Shown here: in pieces, positions 52,628 through 60,523 of the stretch
Layout: each line of letters opens with the position of its first letter
How positions within the stretch are numbered: the stretch's first letter is position 1
Assembly: GCA_002422605.1 (NCBI GenBank)
Contig: DISW01000019.1
Span: 62,001 to 126,000 of the forward strand
Origin: Bacteriovoracaceae bacterium UBA6200
Lineage (GTDB): Bacteria > Bdellovibrionota > Bacteriovoracia > Bacteriovoracales > Bacteriovoracaceae
Length of the DNA stretch: 64,000 bases
Direction: 5' to 3'
Program-made: the position numbers and the translations under genes
The notes under the pieces: model-generated
Databases searched by the model: none
Told to the model about the DNA's origin: nothing
What the model saw: only the letters and a program-made list of their open reading frames with translations

Positions 52628-54361
52628 ATGTTTTTAGCTTTGTTTTTATTTTTAATTTCCGACATGGCCCAGGCCCACCAAACTTCTCTGACACCTTCAG
52701 GGAAAGAATTATTTTGGGCCACTCCTCAAGTGCCTATGGTGATTGGAACCAGTACTTCTGATCTTACTGCCAGTCAGATTCAAAACATCATTTTAGAATC
52801 AATGGGACAATGGAATCAAAGTTCCTCGGCCAAAATTCATTCATCCACCTCTTCAGTCAATCAGATAAAATTTGTAGAAAACTATCCTTATGGATCAGCC
52901 GTTTTAGGGATGACTCAGCTAACTTATAATTCCGCTGGGGCCATTCAAAGCGCGGTTATCACTTTGAATGATGATTATACTTTCCGGGGCGCACCTGGAT
53001 TTTATCCAACAGGACAGGTGTATTTAGGTGATGTTGTAACCCATGAAATGGGACATCTCTTTGGAATGTCCCACTCAGAGGTTCTTGATTCTTCCATGTT
53101 CTACTCATCATTCTCCGGACAAAGCACTGTTTCGTATGATGATAAAACCGGGATCCGAAAAAAATATGATTCTAGCTATGGAACTATTTCTGGTTATGTG
53201 AAAGGTGGGAACAACATAGGTGTTTTAGGCGCGCATGTTCAGGCAATATCTCGCAGAACAGGTGAAGCCAGCGGAGTTATTTCTGATGAAACAGGACACT
53301 TTTCATTGGAAGGCCTGGACTTAGAAGACACTTATTATTTATACATTTCCCCCGTTAAAAATTCATCCTCTCTTCCTGGTTATTTTTCAAATGTTCAGGA
53401 TGAATTTTGTCCTGGAAAATATGCCGGTTCTTTTTACTCAGCTTGTGGACGGGATTCTGATGGAAGGCCCTATGGGATTGATGTTTCTTACCAGCAGCCT
53501 TTTGTAGATGTAGGAACGGTGAGTATTAGTTGTAACCTTAAAACAAATCTTGATTACGATCGAAGTAAGAATGATGGCAGCAATGTGGTTGTGGATTTGT
53601 GGGACTTTGTTTCTGACCAGTCTTATGAGAAATCTTTTGTAGGTTGGTTTAGAAACAAGACGAGCGAATGGGTCAATCCAAGTTGGTTTAATGATACTTC
53701 CACGAAATGGTCTCCAACTGATAAATTCTTGATCGATCTCACAGGTTTAAATAATCCTTCGGGGAAAGTGCTTAAAGTGGCTTTGGTATCTCACCCTATG
53801 GGAGGGCAACTAGAGTATGAAATGGAACTTTTCCAATACGGCACAAAGCTAAGTGGCGCTGGAGGAAAGCGGGAATTTCAGCCTTTAACGGAAACCCATA
53901 AAATAGATTTTAGCTCTTATATTGAACTTGGCCATTTGAATGACGTTAATCTGTTCGAAGTACGCCTTCAGGCCAAGGTTCTTACCAGCACAGTCGCTGC
54001 GGCAACTTTCCCCTCACTCAGCCTATTTAGTAGTGAAACCCATCTTCCTTATCTTTTGATCGCTTCTCTATGGGAAAAAACTCCTGAGGGCTTTCTCCAG
54101 CCCATTCTTAATAATAGACAGATCTTGTCAGACAATTCATCCTGTTTAGATGCTCCCTATACTTATGCCGTAAATAGGGCGAGAAGCACTGAGAGCAGCA
54201 CCCAATCTACGACTCAACCAACAACCCCTGGCACGAGCTGTGGGACGATCGATCCACCAGATGACGGACCGAGCGGTCAGCTTCTTCTTATTATGATGGG
54301 TTTCCTCTTAGCGATGATTTCTTCAAGTCTCCTTAAATACAGTAAGAAATTTTTGTCTTAA
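52628..54361 (+). CDS. Secreted matrixin-type zinc metalloprotease with C-terminal anchor
   Basis: The roughly 577-residue protein has a signal peptide and a catalytic domain with the metzincin zinc motif HEMGHLFGMSH (139-149) and a downstream Met (SSMFYSS), typical of peptidase family M10. A carboxypeptidase-regulatory-like beta domain follows (about 177-245, beginning GTISGYVKGG), then a large region of unknown fold. A Ser/Thr linker and a C-terminal hydrophobic helix with basic end (KYSKK) close the chain. It is predicted to be exported and held at the cell surface. The ATG at 52628 gives the signal peptide; the frame is open further upstream into the previous gene. Confidence 0.85.
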   Translation: MFLALFLFLISDMAQAHQTSLTPSGKELFWATPQVPMVIGTSTSDLTASQIQNIILESMGQWNQSSSAKIHSSTSSVNQIKFVENYPYGSAVLGMTQLTYNSAGAIQSAVITLNDDYTFRGAPGFYPTGQVYLGDVVTHEMGHLFGMSHSEVLDSSMFYSSFSGQSTVSYDDKTGIRKKYDSSYGTISGYVKGGNNIGVLGAHVQAISRRTGEASGVISDETGHFSLEGLDLEDTYYLYISPVKNSSSLPGYFSNVQDEFCPGKYAGSFYSACGRDSDGRPYGIDVSYQQPFVDVGTVSISCNLKTNLDYDRSKNDGSNVVVDLWDFVSDQSYEKSFVGWFRNKTSEWVNPSWFNDTSTKWSPTDKFLIDLTGLNNPSGKVLKVALVSHPMGGQLEYEMELFQYGTKLSGAGGKREFQPLTETHKIDFSSYIELGHLNDVNLFEVRLQAKVLTSTVAAATFPSLSLFSSETHLPYLLIASLWEKTPEGFLQPILNNRQILSDNSSCLDAPYTYAVNRARSTESSTQSTTQPTTPGTSCGTIDPPDDGPSGQLLLIMMGFLLAMISSSLLKYSKKFLS

Positions 54362-54413
54362 CCTATCCTTTTTATTAAAATAACTTAGTCTATCTCAATT
54401 AAGGAGTGCTTGA

Positions 54414-54881
54414 ATGAAGTTGAGTTTATTTTTGCTATTTGTATTGGCAGTAACACCCGTTCTGGCTCAAAACTTAATGGAAGAAAGAATTTGGAAAGTT
54501 TCACCCCGAAAGAAATCGATCTTTTTGGATTCTGGGGTATTTCATTATAATTCGCAGCTGAAATCTTCCAGCATTACTGCGGTTAGAAACTCAACAGTAA
54601 ATGGCCGAGGTTATGAAAGAGTAGTGATTGATTTCAATACTCCAACAGTACCAAAGCTTTATGGGCACATAACTGCTAATCAAAAAATCTCAGTCGATTT
54701 TTTCGATACAGGAATATCTACCAATCAACCAAAACTTAAAGATTCTAAATTCGTTAAGGCCATCGATTTTATCAGTGTAGATGGGAATACCATGACAATG
54801 GAAATTGGGCTTAAAGGTAAATCCAGCTTTGATATCTTCTATCTGGAAAATCCTGGGCGTTTAGTAATCGACATCAGATAA
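54414..54881 (+). CDS. Secreted AMIN-domain-like protein
   Basis: The 155-residue product has a signal peptide (cleavage after VLA) and a single beta-rich domain that fits the AMIN fold, with GYERVVIDFNTP early and FYLENPGRLVIDIR at the end. AMIN domains target proteins to peptidoglycan or secretins (as in PilQ and AmiC). With only this domain it may act as an adaptor. AAGGAG precedes the ATG, and lon starts 15 nt after its stop. Confidence 0.75.
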   Translation: MKLSLFLLFVLAVTPVLAQNLMEERIWKVSPRKKSIFLDSGVFHYNSQLKSSSITAVRNSTVNGRGYERVVIDFNTPTVPKLYGHITANQKISVDFFDTGISTNQPKLKDSKFVKAIDFISVDGNTMTMEIGLKGKSSFDIFYLENPGRLVIDIR

Positions 54882-54896
54882 CCATAAGGAATAGAC

Positions 54897-57467
54897 ATGT
54901 CTAAAAAAACGGCGAAAGCTAATACATCTCAATCTGTGTCCGAATCTCCTTCGGAAGTAGTGATCATTCCTATTGTGAATAGTCCTATTTTCCCGGGTAT
55001 GATTGCACCAATTATTTTATCGGAAGATAAATATACGCCGGAACTAGATTCTTACCTTACTAAAAACAATTATGTTGCTTTAAACCTTGTAAAGTTCAAA
55101 GACTTTGGTGAACTTCAAGAAGGTATTCTCCAGGAAATGGATGAAGAGCAAATTGATTATGACGAAGAGGATGAAGACTACGGAGTTAATCTTGGTTCAG
55201 ATGCTGCTCCTAAGGGAATCACTCCCAAGGACATCTATCGAGTCGGTGTTCTTTGTAAGGTTATTAAAAAATTAAAGTTACCTGATGGTTCAGTTAATCT
55301 TTTAGTCCATGGAATGAAACGTTACCGTGCGGTTGAATATACTACAGATTCACCGCTTCTTATTGCTCGTACTGAGGTCTTTAACGACATTCATGAGCCT
55401 GATGAAGAGCTCGATGCTTACACTCGTTCAGTTATTAATCAGGTAAAGAAACTTTCAGAAATCAATCCTTACTTCAATGAAGAGATGAAGCTTGCCATGC
55501 TAAATTCCCCATCACCGGGATCTTTAGCAGACCTTGTCGCCTTCGCTCTTTCTCTGGATGTTCCTGAAGCACAAGACTTCCTGGAAACTCTTATTGTTAA
55601 AAAACGTTTTGCAAAACTTCTTGTTTATTTAAAACGTGAAAAAGATGTCGCCGATATTCAGAAGAAAATTACAGACGAAGTTAATGATAAAGTTAACAAG
55701 TATCAGCGCGAATATTTTTTAAGAGAACAGCTTAAGGTTATTCGCAATGAACTTGGCATGGACGAAGATGATAAGGCAAAAGATTTAAAAAAGATAAAAG
55801 AGGGGATTGAAGAAGCTCAACTACCGGAGGAAGCCAACAAGGCTGCTCTGGAAGAGTTGGAGCGACTTGAATCTATTCCTGATTCTTCACCTGAATACAA
55901 TGTAACTCGTACTTATCTTAACTGGATGGTTCAGCTCCCTTGGAGTAAATCAACTGATGATCTTGTAAACATAGAATCTGCCAAAAAGATTCTTGAGAAA
56001 GATCATTATGGTCTTGAAAAGCCTAAAGAACGAATTCTTGAATTCTTAGCAGTAAGAAAATTAAAGCCTGAGTACGATGGAACTATTCTTTGCCTTGCAG
56101 GTCCTCCAGGAGTTGGTAAAACATCTTTGGGTCACTCCATTGCAAAAGCCTTAGGTCGAAAATTCTATCGCTTTTCTTTGGGAGGAATGCGAGATGAAGC
56201 AGAAATTAAAGGTCACCGTCGTACTTACGTAGGAGCTATGCCTGGGAAAATTGTTCAGGCCTTAAAACGTGTGGAAGTTAATAATCCCGTAATCATGCTC
56301 GATGAGATTGATAAAATCGGAAAATCTTATCAGGGTGATCCTGCTTCTGCTCTCTTGGAAGTTCTTGATCCTGAACAGAATAAAACATTTATCGATAATT
56401 ACCTGGATGTTCCATTTGATCTATCCAAAGTTTTATTCATTGCAACCGCCAACTATGTTGGGGAAATTCCGGAAGCGCTTCTTGACCGTATGGAATTGAT
56501 CGAACTTTCCGGTTATACAATTGAAGAAAAACTTTCGATTGCAACTAAATGGGTTATTCCAAAACAATTGAAGAAGCATGGTCTGGCCACTAAAGAATTC
56601 AGTTTGAGTGCAGCCGTTTTAAAGTCACTTGTTTCTGATTATGCTCGTGAGCCAGGTGTGCGTGTGATGGAACAATTTGTTGCCAAGCTTTGCCGTCGTG
56701 CTGCTTTGGAAAAGGTTTCTAATAAACGCTTTAAAAAGTTTGCTCCTACAATTGCTGATTTAGAAACCTATCTTGGCCCTAAACGCTTCGAAACGGATAT
56801 GGCCCAAAAGCCATTGATGCCGGGAGTGGTAACTGGACTTGCCTGGACTTCTTTTGGAGGTGATATTCTTTTTGTAGAATCTATTCCTCTTAAAGGAAAA
56901 GGATTCAAGTTAACTGGTCAGCTAGGCGAGGTAATGGGTGAGTCAGCTAACCTCGCTTATAGTTACGTAAAAAGAATTCTTCAGTCTCAGATTGAAGAAG
57001 AAACAACGAAGTCTAAAAAGATTACGAAGAAAGTTTCGAAGAACTCCAAAAACAAAGAAGAAATTCCCGCTACTTCAAATGTTCCGGCGCCTAACGCTGA
57101 AGAAGCAACCGACTTCCTGGCAACTCATGAGATCCATCTTCACTTGCCTGCAGGCGCTACTCCTAAGGACGGCCCTTCGGCAGGTATTACGATGGCCCTA
57201 GCACTTTACAGTCTTGCCACTCATCAGATGGTAAGAGGTGATGTAGCTATGACAGGTGAATTGAGTCTTACTGGGAAAGTTTTGCCGGTTGGTGGGATAA
57301 AGGAAAAAGTCCTCGCTGCTAAACGCGCTGGAATTAAAGAGATCATCCTTCCATGGCAAAATGAGAAGGATCTTAAGGAAGTTCCTGAACGTCACCGTAA
57401 AGGCTTACGTTTTCATCCTGTTAAACACTTCGATGAAGTACTTAAAATTGCCCTCAAGAAAAAATAA
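54897..57467 (+). CDS. lon: ATP-dependent Lon protease
   Basis: Lon degrades damaged and regulatory proteins. The 856-residue product has an N-terminal substrate domain, an AAA+ domain with Walker A (GPPGVGKTSLG, about 401), Walker B (IMLDEIDKIG), and a serine-lysine protease domain with the catalytic Ser in KDGPSAG (about 760) and Lys in GGIKEK (about 800). A Lys/Asn-rich linker of about 30-40 residues (about 700-738) lies between the AAA+ and protease core, where most Lon proteins are compact. A terminator follows. Confidence 0.96.
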   Translation: MSKKTAKANTSQSVSESPSEVVIIPIVNSPIFPGMIAPIILSEDKYTPELDSYLTKNNYVALNLVKFKDFGELQEGILQEMDEEQIDYDEEDEDYGVNLGSDAAPKGITPKDIYRVGVLCKVIKKLKLPDGSVNLLVHGMKRYRAVEYTTDSPLLIARTEVFNDIHEPDEELDAYTRSVINQVKKLSEINPYFNEEMKLAMLNSPSPGSLADLVAFALSLDVPEAQDFLETLIVKKRFAKLLVYLKREKDVADIQKKITDEVNDKVNKYQREYFLREQLKVIRNELGMDEDDKAKDLKKIKEGIEEAQLPEEANKAALEELERLESIPDSSPEYNVTRTYLNWMVQLPWSKSTDDLVNIESAKKILEKDHYGLEKPKERILEFLAVRKLKPEYDGTILCLAGPPGVGKTSLGHSIAKALGRKFYRFSLGGMRDEAEIKGHRRTYVGAMPGKIVQALKRVEVNNPVIMLDEIDKIGKSYQGDPASALLEVLDPEQNKTFIDNYLDVPFDLSKVLFIATANYVGEIPEALLDRMELIELSGYTIEEKLSIATKWVIPKQLKKHGLATKEFSLSAAVLKSLVSDYAREPGVRVMEQFVAKLCRRAALEKVSNKRFKKFAPTIADLETYLGPKRFETDMAQKPLMPGVVTGLAWTSFGGDILFVESIPLKGKGFKLTGQLGEVMGESANLAYSYVKRILQSQIEEETTKSKKITKKVSKNSKNKEEIPATSNVPAPNAEEATDFLATHEIHLHLPAGATPKDGPSAGITMALALYSLATHQMVRGDVAMTGELSLTGKVLPVGGIKEKVLAAKRAGIKEIILPWQNEKDLKEVPERHRKGLRFHPVKHFDEVLKIALKKK

Positions 57468-57470
57468 ACC

Positions 57471-57500
57471 ACAAAGGGGCCTGTTCGGGCCCCTTTGTTT
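57471..57500 (+). terminator. Rho-independent terminator after lon
   Basis: ACAAAGGGGCC, 6-base loop, GGCCCCTTTGT, then TT. An 11-bp GC-rich stem with a short T tail, directly after the lon stop. Confidence 0.82.
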
Positions 57501-57592
57501 ATCTGCACTTATTTTCCTGTTTTAGAGCTTTTTCGGTTTTTCCTATATGATTACAAGGACAGGTAATCTGTCTGTTTTACCGGGTAGGGAAG

Positions 57593-59542
57593 ATGTTGAG
57601 AATTCTATATTTGAGTGTTGCGCTCGCCTTTCACTCGTCGTTATGGGCAGCAGTGACAGTTGATTGGGTATGTGGTTCTTCTGCCATCAAGGTTGAAGTA
57701 TCATTGGATGAAAATTCAAAAATTCAACTACGTCCTGATGTTTTAAGCGATGTGAAACGCCGGAATCTCCCCAAAGCAGAACTATCCAAATGTGTTGCAG
57801 ATTTTCAAGGCCAAGTCGGCGCTAAAATAATTTCTTTCAAAAACGAGCAATGTCCAATTTCGCAAGATGATTTTTGTTTTACCTCTAAAAGTTATGTCAA
57901 CATCAAGTTAAAAGAAAAGATCTCTCACGTTCTAGGTAATTCGGTCTTAACTAATAATATAGTAAAAGAAACTCCAGAGTCTTATCTGGAAGAAAAAATT
58001 GCTAAGAAAGAGATTTCTCCGACTAACCTTGCTCAGACTTTTGCTTACAAAGGTAAATCCTATAAAGTCTCTGACTTTGATAAAGTAGTAGGCGAGAACA
58101 TAGAAAATGTGTTCATGGAATTGAATCGAAGCGAAGCCAAGCAATACGTACAAAATTATATGGTCGCCAACTCGGATGTTCTAAATACATCAACCATCTC
58201 TACAAAAAGAACTGCTGTCCTGAATAACCTAAACCAAATGTTTGGTTATATCTATGGCGAACGTGGGAAAGAAGAACTGGCAAAAATGCTGGAATGTGAT
58301 CCTGAAGATTCTCTTCAACCCATTGAAGCCATTATTCACCGGGTAGAGGAGATTAAAAAGAAAGAGAGTTGTGAACCTTTAAGCCCTGGTACAGCAAAAT
58401 TATTTGAACAGGATTATAATAATTACTATGCAACCGGCGACTATCTTCTTACCAGAAAGCCTGATGGAAACCACCAAGTCCTACTTAATTTAAATTTTAA
58501 AAAAGGATCGGGTTCTATTCAGCCTGAGGTGATGATGCAAAGGACGAAAGAGTGTCTTGTGGAAGCTTCACCTTTTATGAAAGGGCCAAATGGAGAATTA
58601 ATCGAATTAGTTGCATTGACTCCAGATGAAATAAAAAAGCTACCTCGTAAACAGCGACCAAAAGAAAACAATATTTCAATTGAAAAAGCCGATTTTGGTA
58701 CCAATGCTGCTCAATACGCAGAGAGTGTTCAGTGTCCCACAATTGTGCATGAGGTACTTCACCTTATGGGATTATGTGATGAGTACGAAGAGACTCGTTC
58801 AAAATATGGTGACATGTGGAACTGCCGGGTGGTCTCGAAAGCTCCGTCAATTATGCGTGACCTTTCCGTTTATGAACGTGCCATAGCTAAAACCAATTCT
58901 TGCGAGTGTAATTCGAATCCATGTTCAGCGGTGATGAAGTCTTCGAATCAAGATTTGATCGATGTCTTTACCCAGCAAAATGCTTACGATGCTACCGATT
59001 TTCGTTTCCGAAGCAAATACTGTTCTGTGAAAGCCTTGCCGGCCGTTTCTAGAATAAATGACCCTGGAAAGGCTTTAGTATTGAAATCTGAAAATTACAA
59101 ATCTTTCACTTTTGAGGGACGTTTTATATCTTATAAGTCATCGGCTCCTCATTACAGTATTTCAAGAACTGAATTTACCTGCGCCTGTCCTGAAGGGGAT
59201 AGTGCATGTCTGACTGAAAAAACAAGAGCAGTACAAAATGTTAAGAATCCAAAACGAGCTGCAAATTGTCCTTCTGGAACAAAGCCTTTAGGAAATTCCT
59301 CTGTCAAAAAAGTAAGTTCTCCATCTTTGCAAAACAATGTATTAACTTTTACATCTGATCCAATACTACCTAGTCTTTTACAGCCAAACCATTTTTTTAA
59401 AATCTTAGAAGGTACGTGCTCTGGTAAATCCAGCGGCTATCAGGAATGCGCCGACTTCGCTTATAAGAATAATAGAAACCGTTCTTGCAATGTTCCTGAA
59501 AAGTGCAAAGACGACAGCTATTACCTTGGAGTTCCCAGATGA
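57593..59542 (+). CDS. Secreted metalloprotease-like protein, cysteine-rich
   Basis: The 649-residue product has a signal peptide, then a region with several cysteines, and a zinc-protease motif HEVLHLMGLCDEYEE (386-400). This is HExxH with a downstream Asp-Glu, as in some metzincin-like families. Many later cysteines (for example CECNSNPC, CACPEGDSAC) suggest disulfide-rich C-terminal modules. It is exported, and acts outside the cytoplasm by inference. The stop overlaps the next gene as ATGA, so both are made together. The family is unrecognised beyond the zinc motif, and no Met-turn could be assigned with certainty. Confidence 0.8.
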   Translation: MLRILYLSVALAFHSSLWAAVTVDWVCGSSAIKVEVSLDENSKIQLRPDVLSDVKRRNLPKAELSKCVADFQGQVGAKIISFKNEQCPISQDDFCFTSKSYVNIKLKEKISHVLGNSVLTNNIVKETPESYLEEKIAKKEISPTNLAQTFAYKGKSYKVSDFDKVVGENIENVFMELNRSEAKQYVQNYMVANSDVLNTSTISTKRTAVLNNLNQMFGYIYGERGKEELAKMLECDPEDSLQPIEAIIHRVEEIKKKESCEPLSPGTAKLFEQDYNNYYATGDYLLTRKPDGNHQVLLNLNFKKGSGSIQPEVMMQRTKECLVEASPFMKGPNGELIELVALTPDEIKKLPRKQRPKENNISIEKADFGTNAAQYAESVQCPTIVHEVLHLMGLCDEYEETRSKYGDMWNCRVVSKAPSIMRDLSVYERAIAKTNSCECNSNPCSAVMKSSNQDLIDVFTQQNAYDATDFRFRSKYCSVKALPAVSRINDPGKALVLKSENYKSFTFEGRFISYKSSAPHYSISRTEFTCACPEGDSACLTEKTRAVQNVKNPKRAANCPSGTKPLGNSSVKKVSSPSLQNNVLTFTSDPILPSLLQPNHFFKILEGTCSGKSSGYQECADFAYKNNRNRSCNVPEKCKDDSYYLGVPR

Positions 59543-60123
59543 AATACTTTTGGACCATCTTTTTACTCATTAACTCAGCGTTTGCGACAACACTCTCGCA
59601 ATATCATAGCTCACCCTCAGGAAGTTCGGTTCAAACTTTTGATATAGGTAAGTCAAAGACTACTTATGAGAAGGCTTCGAACTTATTTGATAAAGAAAAA
59701 TCTTATCAGTTAGGATCATTTACACTTCCTAAAGCCAAACTTCATAAAGAAGATTTGAAAAAGCTTGATGGGATTTTGGCAAAAATCAAAGAGGTTGATA
59801 GTTTTCTAAAACAGAAGAATTCTGGCTTTAATGATCTGGCAGATAAGTCGCCTCATAAAAGCTTCCTGATGCTTGATGAATTTAGAGTTTCTCAAACCTC
59901 AGACCTCTATCCCGAACTTAAACAGCTTTTCGATAAATTTCAGAAACAGGAATGGAAACAAGAGTCAGGAATAAAACTTTCAAATGATCTTAAGACAATT
60001 ACGACCATCAAGGGTGGTAAAGAAGTGAAGTCTGAAAAGTTCAATGTTGCATTTCACTGTAAAGATCAAGCAGCACCAACAATTTGCGCTTACAAAGATT
60101 TAGGCATTCTCTTTGTAGAATAA
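59539..60123 (+). CDS. Secreted partner of the metalloprotease-like protein
   Basis: The roughly 194-residue protein has a signal peptide (cleavage near FAT) and a Lys-rich, helical body with an Asp-Lys-Ser-Pro segment (ADKSPHKSFLML). It ends in two cysteines (FHCKDQAAPTICAY) that could pair. The start is the ATG at 59539, which overlaps the protease stop (ATGA). Tight coupling suggests it works with the upstream protein, as inhibitor, chaperone or propeptide; nothing in the sequence decides which. A terminator follows its stop. Confidence 0.75.
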   Translation: MKYFWTIFLLINSAFATTLSQYHSSPSGSSVQTFDIGKSKTTYEKASNLFDKEKSYQLGSFTLPKAKLHKEDLKKLDGILAKIKEVDSFLKQKNSGFNDLADKSPHKSFLMLDEFRVSQTSDLYPELKQLFDKFQKQEWKQESGIKLSNDLKTITTIKGGKEVKSEKFNVAFHCKDQAAPTICAYKDLGILFVE

Positions 60124-60126
60124 AAA

Positions 60127-60150
60127 AAAGGCCACCGATTGGTGGCCTTT
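60127..60150. terminator. Terminator between the secreted partner gene and rpoZ
   Basis: AAAGGCCACC, loop GATT, GGTGGCCTTT, an A run before it and AAATTTTT after it. It ends the plus-strand transcript and, by its symmetry, probably also convergent rpoZ. Confidence 0.85.
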
Positions 60151-60171
60151 AAATTTTTAATTTTAAATTTA

Positions 60172-60384
60172 TTAAAATTCGTCTGAATCGTATTCGCTTT
60201 TTACAGTGTGCTTAACTTTTCCAGCAGCGATTTCTCTCAAAGCAGTAACAACATCTTTGTTTTTGCTTTTAACTTGAGCATCATCACCTTCACGAAGTTG
60301 CTTCACTCGCTTAGCCGTTAAATGAACTAGTTCGTAACGATTTTCAACATGTTCTAAACAATCTTCGACTGTGACTCGTGCCAT
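60172..60384 (-). CDS. rpoZ: RNA polymerase omega subunit
   Basis: Omega stabilises the beta-prime subunit. The 70-residue protein has the family start MARVTVEDCLE, then NRYELVHLTAKR and TALREIAAGKV. It is short, as usual for the family. AAGAGGT precedes the ATG. A promoter lies at 60415-60443 on the minus strand. In many bacteria rpoZ sits next to gmk; here its neighbours are a protease pair and an acyl-CoA ligase. Confidence 0.95.
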   Translation of the reverse strand: MARVTVEDCLEHVENRYELVHLTAKRVKQLREGDDAQVKSKNKDVVTALREIAAGKVKHTVKSEYDSDEF

Positions 60385-60414
60385 ATGAATACCTCTTGGG
60401 ATTAAGAAACTTCA

Positions 60415-60443
60415 TTTTTAAAGCAGTTAGCTGCTTATGTCAA
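60415..60443 (-). promoter_or_regulatory. Sigma-70 promoter for rpoZ
   Basis: On the minus strand TTGACA (60443-60438), 17-base spacer, TAAAAA (60420-60415). The start codon is about 30 nt downstream of the -10 box. Confidence 0.6.
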
Positions 60444-60460
60444 AGAAGAATTCAAATTTT

Positions 60461-60487
60461 TGACGCAAGCTTGATTATTATGCGTCA
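60461..60487. promoter_or_regulatory. Inverted repeat upstream of the rpoZ promoter
   Basis: TGACGCA (60461-60467) and TGCGTCA (60481-60487) are perfect inverse repeats around a 13-base spacer, between the acyl-CoA ligase stop and the rpoZ promoter. No T run follows in either direction, so it looks like an operator rather than a terminator. Its partner is unknown. Confidence 0.35.
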
Positions 60488-60523
60488 TGGTGTAGTTTTA
60501 TAGTCTTCTAAATCACCGTAAAT

